DNA of 64,000 nucleotides from contig CM063113.1 of the NCBI GenBank assembly GCA_031841125.1, forward strand, positions 18,001,312 through 18,065,311, given 5' to 3'. Of this stretch, positions 56,734-64,000 are shown one piece after another. Each line of letters starts with the position of its first letter. The first letter of the stretch is position 1. The notes beneath the pieces were generated by a model. That model was not told where the DNA came from, did no database searches, and saw only the letters and a program-made list of their open reading frames with translations. Origin of the DNA: Acanthococcus lagerstroemiae (lineage: Eukaryota; Arthropoda; Insecta; Hemiptera; Eriococcidae). The translations under genes and the position numbers were made by a program.

Positions 56734-57275
56734 CAGGCCTAAGTTGGTTCGACCTTTTTGCAGCCGGTATAGGATTAGAAAAAATCACCATCAAAGAACG
56801 CCTATCCATTTTAATTTTTTCCCCAGATAGTTAGCCCATTTTTTCTCACTGGCATTCTCGGATACGTACGACCCGGATCCGAGTCAGTTTTACTATTTTG
56901 AACTCTTCTTGACCCTAAAGGTCCCTCACCAATCGTAGGTTCGCTAATAATTTTTTCAATTTTATCCCAAACACCTTTTTTCAACAGCTATACTCAAGTC
57001 TTAAGTGTTTTTCAGACCCGAGTCAATTTCTTGTAGCTGGTATAGGAAAAGGAAATATGTGGCCCCATCAAAGTACCCTCCACATCTTTCCGCTCTTCCC
57101 CAGTATGATAAACCAATCTTCCTCGCCCGCCTCCTCCCTTTAGTATGACCCTGATTCGAGTTATCTTCACTTTTTTGGACCGCTCTCGATCCTAGGTATC
57201 CCTTACCATCCTCAGGTTCCCCGTGTACCCGGTGACCCTCCTCAAATATCACTCAAGTGTTTTCAGAAGTGAGTT
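56734..57275 (+). repeat. Diverged tandem duplication, period about 275 bp
   Basis: Unit 1 from TCAGGCCTAAGTTGG (56,734) and unit 2 from TCAGACCCGAGTC (57,012) share GC-GGTATAGGA, ATCAAAG, GACCCGGATCCGAGTCA against GACCCTGATTCGAGTTA, a GGTCCCTCACCA or GTATCCCTTACCA box and AGGTTC. A third unit starts at TCAGAAGTGAGTTAG (57,264). Confidence 0.7.
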
Positions 57276-58890
57276 AGTTTCACCAATTCTTAGGCATTTA
57301 GGAGTCAAGTTTCAATTCTGTCAACTTTTGCAATGTGTGTCGCTACTTCATATTTTTCGTTGTTTAACTTATTTTGTAATTGGGCTACCATTTTTTCCTG
57401 CTCGAATAGAACTATTTTATCGTACATCCATTTCATCTATGGTTTATTAGCTCTTTTTTCCTAAAACTCATTTTTCAATCGTTACGTTTTTTTTCCTTCA
57501 GCTTTTGTACACTCTGTTTTATCGGGTGATTAAACGATATTAATTTTGAATTTCAGCAGAAAGTAAATTTTTCTATAGATTGTGTCTCGACAGAAATACC
57601 CGGAAACTGATGAACAGAGCCAAACAGACAAACAAATTCAGTACTGGTAAAATAATAAATAAATATAAATAATGTGAATGGAAAAAAAAGCATTATGGCC
57701 CAAAATTGAGAAGACGGGCTCAAATTCAATACCTACTGGTAGAAGTTAGAAAAAACACACACCCACAGCCATGACCCGAACCAGACAAGCAGCTTGTTGA
57801 ACAACGTGCATGCGAACAAACATTTTTTGAATTTTCAGCTAATCCAAGCTAAAAAGTGTTTTTTGCGATCTGAGGAAGGGGTTTTAACTCCCTCCATCCC
57901 TCTCATAGCTACGGCCATGCCTTACTCTTTAACTAGATTAAAAATCTTCATTTCATGTTGACAAATATATTGCATTTTTAAATATAGAAGTGCACTGTTC
58001 AAATCTTCCTGAATGAAATACCATAGCTTACATTGTATAGTTGAGTGGTGTCTCTTTCCGTTTGGGAATGAGAGAATGAAAATGCGAAAATGACTCGATT
58101 TTAAAATGCCTACGGCCTTGACAATGTCAAGTAAGCGTTGCTTTTTTGTAGCTTTCTGCTTGAGTGCTTTTCGCCCGCAGCGCCTGATTTTTTTTAGAAA
58201 TTTCACTGCGTAAGCTTCGACTAACAAGTACCGCGTATTTAATCGATTTTTGAAACTCCAATCACATCTAAGTATAATAATCAGAACATTTGTACTATTT
58301 GAATTGCTTGCGATATTCGATATACGGCTCCATTCGAGTGTATCTGTAAATCGAATCATCCAATCATCAAATGGTCAATAAGAAAAAACTAATTAATTTT
58401 TGTTCATTTTGTACCTACTTTTTGCAGCTCTCCTATTTGATTTTATGTTTTGTCACGTTCTCCTTCGATAAATTTCGTGACCAGTGTTTAAGCAAATTTT
58501 AATTAAATTTTTTGTTGTTACAGGTACGTACCCTATACAGCTCTATGTACAAAAACTTTTAATCACGTTTTGGAACTAGAACACGCACCCGAGAACCGGC
58601 GTATTAGGTGAGTGTAAGTCAATCAATTACTTTTTCAAGGTAAGATTGTGATTCGGGGAAAAAAAATTGCGCAAATCTTTGGGAACACGACTGAAGAAAT
58701 CACGTAATGGACTTGACCTACTGAACAGAAGCATCCTTAAAACTTTTTTCTTCGTATAGTTGAGGCTTCTGGGTTCGGTATTTTGGGAAGACACTGTCGA
58801 GTCTGTCAGCTATATCCCACTGAATTCTATAGAGATGGGCTTAGTTTACACTGCAGTATTTTTTAATAAATACAAGCTTTGAAAGCGTGA
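57276..58890. other. No recognisable gene
   Basis: This is AT-rich single-copy sequence. A minus frame at 57,922-58,359 (145 codons, basic in the middle) shows no domain and no splice context I can support. Confidence 0.4.
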
Positions 58891-58993
58891 CCTGACTACG
58901 CTAAGTGGCCGTTTCCATCTTTTCATTCAAAGCTCGATATTCATCGCGGGCAGCCTCGATCGTCCTCCGCGACGCGTTTGATCGTCAACGGAA
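58891..58993 (+). repeat. Dispersed repeat D, copy 2
   Basis: This is the partner of 45,183-45,292. It carries CATCGCGGGCAGCCTCGATC and CGCGACGCGTTTGATCGTC. Similarity fades past 58,993. Confidence 0.65.
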
Positions 58994-60904
58994 AAAGTAA
59001 ATGCAGTTTAATCATACGAAAGAAAAGAGTCAATACGAGGTGAGCTCTGCCGAGAGGTACAGATTTATTTTCGTTGGTTATTCAAACCGAAGTGAAAATC
59101 AATGTTTACTGGCGCAGTTGATGGTAAATTAATAGCAGGAATGGAAACCATTGGCAGCTTAGTGATTTTCGGTTATTAGAGGCCGCAAGATTACCAGCGC
59201 TTACCATTTGTTTTACTGGACCTGCAGTTCTTCTCAAATCATGATGGCCTGGTGGGAGCCCTTCTGTCAGTTGGGCAACTATGAATTTTTTATATATGCT
59301 GAGACTGGCCCTGTAGCCATGACTGAACAAAATTATTATATGCTACCAACATTCTGACATTTGCTGGACTAGGTACTTGACATAGCGAGAAAAAAAAAAT
59401 TCGAAACCAGATCGCGTGTCTATGATCTTACGTGGTTGTGAATTTTATTTCTCAAATCATATGACTTGGAGGTTCTGGTCTTATCCCCCTCCCTAGTGTG
59501 AGATCTTATGAGGCTTAATGACATCACTTTCTTCACCGGCCGGTGTCGATCCTCGAAACTCTTACGACGTCCTAATTTGAGTTTCCCGCCAATCATTTTT
59601 GCATGTTTTATATTACCTCAGTGTGTATCAACCTGTCACACATTTATGGCGAAGAATCGATATTTTCACTTTGTTTTTTCAATGCATGTTCCTGGCTTTA
59701 CCCTCACCTTGAAACTTCTGGTATCTGTTTCTGGATTCGTCTGGTCTTCGACATAGATGTTGAGGAGAGTGTGATTTTTAATTCTTACGAGTGCGAGTCT
59801 AGACTCGTATCTGTTCATTTTTGAGCAGAAAAGCTCGGTTTTTTCTCCGTTTCTTAAATGTATAAGTCTTCTCACACCGGTTGTCTTCCGCCTTAACGTA
59901 TTCGCGAGGGAAATTTTTTCATGTTCTTTCTTGGACAAAAGCTTGCGGCGTTTTCGTTATTAATTCTGGTTTTGTCTACCTAGAATTATAAGTGTACAGT
60001 ATGAAGCCGGTATGCGTATTGACGGTAGTAAATCGGACGTTGCAAATTTTATCTTCTACCCTGTCTGATCCAAAGTTAAGTTAGAATGCCCAATACTCAC
60101 CGCCCGTGACTCCAGCTCCGCGTTGGTTTGTGTCCAGGCCCATTAAAGGTGTGTGGGTACCCTTAATCTCTCTTCAAACATAATACACTACTGGAGTGCG
60201 TTTTAATACGCGTTAAAAAATAGAGAAAAAAAATACTTAGGTAGTTGTGTACTTGCATGCGAAGTTACACGCCTAATATGGGGATCATTCTGTCTTCAAA
60301 AGTTCATATATATTGATAATTACTGCTTTCGACAGTCTTTTGCAGACTAAAATACTTCGTCCAAATGTGGCACGAAAACCGTTCAAAACTATAAATGCTT
60401 TCTCTCCTGAAATATCACTTCAATGATTTTCCCATGAAACTTGGACCAGCTTCAAAACGGCTTTATATCGAAAACTATACACTTAACCTTCAGGTATCAA
60501 CATTGTAATTTTGTCAATAAACAAGCTAATAAAAACAAAAAAGACAAAAAAAAACTTTACTAAAAAGATGTTCGGTAATTAGTACCTACATCCGCATGGA
60601 ACCGGTTTCTACATAATCTAGTCGAGTAAACGATTTGCTAGACTTCACTAAAGTCGCACACATAGAAAATACGCGAATGTGAACGAATGTTGACGGGTAC
60701 AAATATTCGCAGCATGTATCCACAAATTGGTGGTTAAGTAAACAATGGGTGTATTAGTGTACACCATATTTCTTTCAAAAATGTGATTGAGGTGTTATTG
60801 CAGAACAAAGCTGAGAGCTATGTAAATAACATATCTGGTATTCTTAAAATCAGTTCAGAAACTAATTACGAGGTAGATTCAAACAATTAGCTTGACATCA
60901 TCAT
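58994..60904. other. No recognisable gene
   Basis: This is mixed AT-rich single-copy sequence. Frames at 59,508-59,938 overlap on both strands and have no domain. Confidence 0.4.
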
Positions 60905-61140
60905 CGGTTCTTATGCTTCATGGCCGAAGCCTTGAGGATCCATCAATCCATCTCCTCCTGCATCAATTTCCACTCCGTCCGGTCCTCCGCTCTATGTAAG
61001 GCCTGTTTCAGTAGCTGATCGGAGATTTCTTTGACCTGGTCTATCCATCGCTTTGACGACGGCCCCTCAGTCGTTTACCCTTGACTTTTCCCTGGACCAC
61101 CAGTTTCTCCAGGATACCAGAAGATGTAAAGTTCAGGCTG
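60905..61140 (-). pseudogene. LINE reverse transcriptase C-terminal tail (broken)
   Basis: On the minus strand one frame reads EKLVVQGKVKGKRLRGR. After a one-base shift it continues KRWIDQVKEISDQLLKQALH and RAEDRTEWKLMQEEMD, then a stop and WILKASAMKHK. This GK-KGKR-RGR-KRW-DQ pattern is the C-terminal tail of a group of arthropod endonuclease-RT (LINE) proteins. It is similar to, but not the same subfamily as, the DDI-type tails elsewhere in the window. Only the tail remains. Confidence 0.72.
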
Positions 61141-62040
61141 TTCTGAGTGCAAATAGTGGATAGCCTGATGCGTCTATCCAATTCTTTGATAATGGAATTG
61201 TTCGTCCGCCTCCCTGTGTCTCATACCAGTCCGGTATCTCTGCATTTTTTTTTTTTTTTAACAGCTCTGGTAGACTCGCGCACATTCCATGTCGCCAGTC
61301 GTTGGGTGTTCGTTTTCCTTGTAGCGTTTCTATTCACCTATGTTCCCTCGGGGATCCAATCAGGGAACTATTTATACCTTCGAGACGTTCCTTGATGAAA
61401 GAAACCATAACCTATAGATTTTCGCAGAAATATGGGTTCAAACTAGTTTCCCGTTGCTTTCTCAGAGGTAGACAGTAACTCTTCTGAAGAGCTAGATGTG
61501 CTATTGTACTATGACTGCTTGAGTCTTCAGGTAACCTGGCTCTGTCCCTAGCCGGTGTAGTAAGCCTTCCTGCAGCTCCTGCGCATACTTGCCCTGACTA
61601 AGTCCCCTTTTCACTCTTTTATTAGCCGACTTGATTTCCTGTTGCGATTGAAACCACAAAACTATGTTGCTCGGCTTTAACAGGGACACCACGAAATGGC
61701 GAGTGTGGGGTGGACGTGACGAGGCTGAGTAGTCGCTAGTGACAATATAATCGTATCACATTTTATGGGGTTTCCCATATTAGCATAGCAACTAGGTTGC
61801 GAAGTGAGTAATAGACTACGAGTGTGAAACTTGTTGCAAGAGCCCTGAGCCCTCGTAGGCAAGCAGAGCAATTACACGAGTCGCCCGCTACTTTCTATTA
61901 TTTGTTTCAGAACAACTAAGGGAAAGATGAGAGAAATCATCAGATTGATGCCTAATTAAGACCGTTCATGGTAGTTAGATCATTAGAGGGTACATAGCTA
62001 CATAAACATACATACTTTTTTACATATCTGACATGTGTCC
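61141..62040. other. No recognisable gene
   Basis: A short T run lies at 61,246-61,259. Frames on either strand (82 codons plus, 63-64 codons minus) show no domain. Confidence 0.4.
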
Positions 62041-62595
62041 AACTGGCAGCAGACAATATCAACAAGGAACAACAATGATGGTGCTGACACTGACAACGAT
62101 GATAAGACAATAAGAATCACAACAACGGCGGCAATGATAATGATGATGACTACGACAAAGACGGCCAACGGAAATGAATAATAACAATAATGATAATGAT
62201 AAACGGCAGTGATAAAAGACAATGGCAAAACGCATCGGTGAAATACCTACAATGACAAAAAGAAACCGACAAAAGATCAATAAAAATGAATGTTTGACCA
62301 CGGAAGATAACAAAAGATGATCCGCGATGACCAGACTGCAAAATACGTACGTCCAACAACAGATCCAAGCGCTGGAATGACAGAAGATGGATCAGTAACA
62401 AAGAGCAACAGCCGACCAACCAAAGATCAACAACAAGTTTAATGAAAAGACAATCACGTACAATTAACTACAGAAACCAGTGAACAATGGAAGAGGACAA
62501 CAAGGGACAATAATAATTTACAACTATAAAAGGAAAGATAGTGACTAGTCAAATGCCAATAATAGACACAATGACAAAAGAAACCAGAAAAACTA
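62041..62595. repeat. Degenerate ATGATAA/ACAACAA low-complexity DNA
   Basis: AACAACAATGATGGTG, ACAACGATGATAAGACAATA, AACAACGGCGGCAATGATAA, TGATGATGACTACGACAAAG and AATAACAATAATGATAATGA recur, with about three-base periodicity in the first 200 bp. It then fades into ACAAAAGA words. The long minus frames rich in V, I and S are a result. Confidence 0.75.
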
Positions 62596-62598
62596 AAC

Positions 62599-62813
62599 TG
62601 ACAAGACCAGACTGACAAGCCCAGTTGGTCTCGGAATCAGGACGTCCCGGGTTCGAGCTCACGTAGCAACTCGCTACATTTCGACCTAGGCCGGTTTTTC
62701 GGCAAGAAGAAAAAGAAGGCTGAGACAGCCCTAACAGCCTCCCCGACGTTTCTGAAGTAATGCTCGAAAGGACGGATTCCAGGGCTCGGGTTGAGAGTAA
62801 AATTAGAAAAGAA
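62599..62813 (+). mobile_element. tRNA-derived SINE, copy 3
   Basis: B box GGGTTCGAGCT lies at 62,649-62,659. The conserved body has GTAGCAACTCGCTACATTTC, GACCTAGGCCGG, TTTTCGGCAAGAAG, GAGACAGCC and CCTCCCCGACGTTTCTGA, and the tail ends AAAATTAGAAAAGAAA. The A-box region is decayed, with ACAAGCCCAG in place of the consensus. The orientation is opposite to copies 1 and 2. Confidence 0.85.
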
Positions 62814-63452
62814 ACTTCACAAAAGACAAGAAAAGACAATACTGAAAAGATAAAATTGATAAGATGAGACAGGTTCTCAGCGAATATTACTATAAGTACA
62901 CACACTATAGTAACATTTTCCCATCGCCTGTAGGCTTCTTGGTAAGTACGTCAGACAGCTGAATGAAAAAAAACTGTTACAAGGTTCATTACACGTGCTG
63001 TCATTAGTATACAAACATTAGGCTAGTGTTAGTTCTACGAGAGCTTTTCAAAAAGTCTAATTTATGTTACGAGATTTTCATTGTCACCGAATAAAACAAC
63101 TTATGCGTGTTTTTGAAAACAAATTACCTTGCTCGTCGGGGTAATCTGGACAAATGTGCCGCGATCAACAAATTTGTCAGATTATCTGCGTCTCTCTAAT
63201 TCGCCCTGGACTGTTGAAAACGGCAAAACTGGCTGGACGAAATTTGCAAATCGATATCTGGCAATTATAGCATCCGTTACTCAAAATGTGGGTATAACCG
63301 CCAGATATTACGGATACCATGAACTGCAAAGAAAATGAACGGTTCCATCCTCGAAAAGCTGGCAGTCCAGAAACGACTGGCATCCTCCTGCTACAGAAAG
63401 ATCATACAGGTTTTCAAATATACATATAGCGAGATGAATGGGCGATACTCTC
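62814..63452. other. No recognisable gene
   Basis: The SINE tail runs into ACAAAAGACAAGAAAAGACAA-type simple DNA to about 62,870. The rest is single-copy with no domain in any frame. Confidence 0.4.
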
Positions 63453-63850
63453 CAGCGTTTCCCAAACTTTAGTGAATGACGACCCAATTTGAAAGTTGGC
63501 CAGTTTTTCGTGACCATCCTCTGAAAAAAAAAAGAAGAAGTATATAAGAATTGTAAGACAAATTTTATTATGCAAACAACAAAGATGAGATATCGTTGAA
63601 TGCACCGTGTGTGAGTTTCTTTATATTTCATTCCAATAAATAGCGAATAGCCACACTTAGTAGCCTTATAGTAACACGGTCTGGTGTGGTGGGACGTAGA
63701 GCGATGCACGCATGCCAAAGTGACCCCTGAGACACCGCACCCCCGGCTCCGGAAACTCCCTTTCGAGTGTCGCATCAGTGGCTGGAGGGACTACAGTGAC
63801 ACGGTAGTGGTTGTCAGAATTTTTCGCGATCCACAGTTTGGAAACTTCTG
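63453..63850. mobile_element. Candidate hAT-like nonautonomous element, 398 bp
   Basis: The left end CAGCGTTTCCCAAACTTTAG and the right end in reverse complement CAGAAGTTTCCAAACTGTGG resemble each other and the CAG-GTTTC-CAAAC ends of many hAT elements. No convincing 8-bp duplication is seen at these limits. A 155-codon minus frame that covers much of it (63,308-63,775) has no domain. Confidence 0.5.
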
Positions 63851-63854
63851 AGTT

Positions 63855-64000
63855 AGAGAAACTGGTCATCTAGTGGAAGGTCGAGGGAAAGAGGTCACGA
63901 GGAAGGTCACCAAGACGATGGAGCGATCAGCTCGAAGAGGCAGCCAATCTACCGATCCATCAGCTCACGCGACTGGTGGACGACCGTAAGGCCTGGAGAG
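63855..64000 (+). pseudogene. LINE reverse transcriptase C-terminal tail, runs off the window
   Basis: The reading EKLVI, a stop, then WKVEGKRSRGRSPRRWSDQ, LEEAANLPIHQLTRLVDD and RKAWR gives the GKRSRGR-PRRW-DQ pattern of an endonuclease-RT (LINE) C-terminus. It is the same type as the minus-strand tail at 60,905-61,140. The stop at the codon before WKVEG marks it as broken, unless sequence beyond the window or an error changes this. The 3' end lies outside. Confidence 0.72.

Noticed and set aside
57922..58359. 145-codon basic minus-strand frame as a gene
   Set aside because: It has no recognised domain, sits in AT-rich sequence and shows no evidence of neighbouring exons.
62041..62500. CRISPR-like or satellite array
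   Set aside because: Repetition is of short degenerate trinucleotide words without fixed repeat and spacer lengths.
63308..63775. 155-codon minus-strand frame as a gene
   Set aside because: It overlaps a candidate hAT-like element and shows no domain.
1..64000. Bacterial or viral origin of the window
   Set aside because: There are no operon-like gene runs and no long open frames. LINE, SINE and MITE content shows an animal nuclear genome, and I saw no viral gene.

Overview
The window looks like gene-poor intergenic or intronic DNA from an animal nuclear genome, most likely an arthropod and probably an insect. This rests on the AT-rich base, the BovB/RTE-type LINE remains, the tRNA-derived SINE, several families of short inverted-repeat transposons, and the many TAGGTACCTA-like words. 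Assignment below arthropod (a sap-feeding hemipteran is my guess) is inference. I found no intact host gene, no rRNA or functional tRNA gene, no CRISPR array and no bacterial operon. The longest open frames (up to 176 codons) match no family I recognise and are treated as chance.

Layout. Bases 1-9,200 hold a GC-rich dispersed repeat, an inverted-repeat block (about 457-1,270), a SINE copy (2,908-3,117), two local tandem duplications (3,469-3,770 and 5,697-6,175) and a truncated copy of a roughly 600-bp TIR element (family B, 8,144-8,654). Bases 9,200-20,750 hold family E copy 1 (9,216-9,813), a long poly-T tract, a hairpin, a 104-bp foldback MITE, a 913-bp palindrome (13,687-14,599), degenerate GGGTTC-type DNA, two broken RTE 3' fragments and family B copy 2. 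Bases 23,290-26,700 hold the best-preserved RTE relic, with endonuclease then RT, interrupted by family B copy 3. From 27,000 to 40,900 there is mostly single-copy sequence, with family B copy 4 split by a 675-bp nested insertion and two short MITEs. At 40,924-43,370 two RTE relics lie head to tail, and the second is split inside its RT palm domain by a second palindromic element. Bases 45,180-48,000 hold a dispersed repeat, a 253-bp MITE with a 27-bp perfect TIR, family E copy 2 and a 417-bp-period duplication. Bases 48,000-64,000 are mostly single-copy, with a 173-bp hAT-type MITE showing a perfect 8-bp target duplication, another tandem duplication, two LINE 3' ends, a third SINE copy and a hAT-like element at the right edge.

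The genes do not work together as a pathway: everything recognisable is decayed mobile DNA or locally duplicated simple DNA. The most notable signals are the two large palindromic elements, the nested insertions, the head-to-tail LINE fragments, and a set of blocks each built from its own degenerate 5-10-base word.
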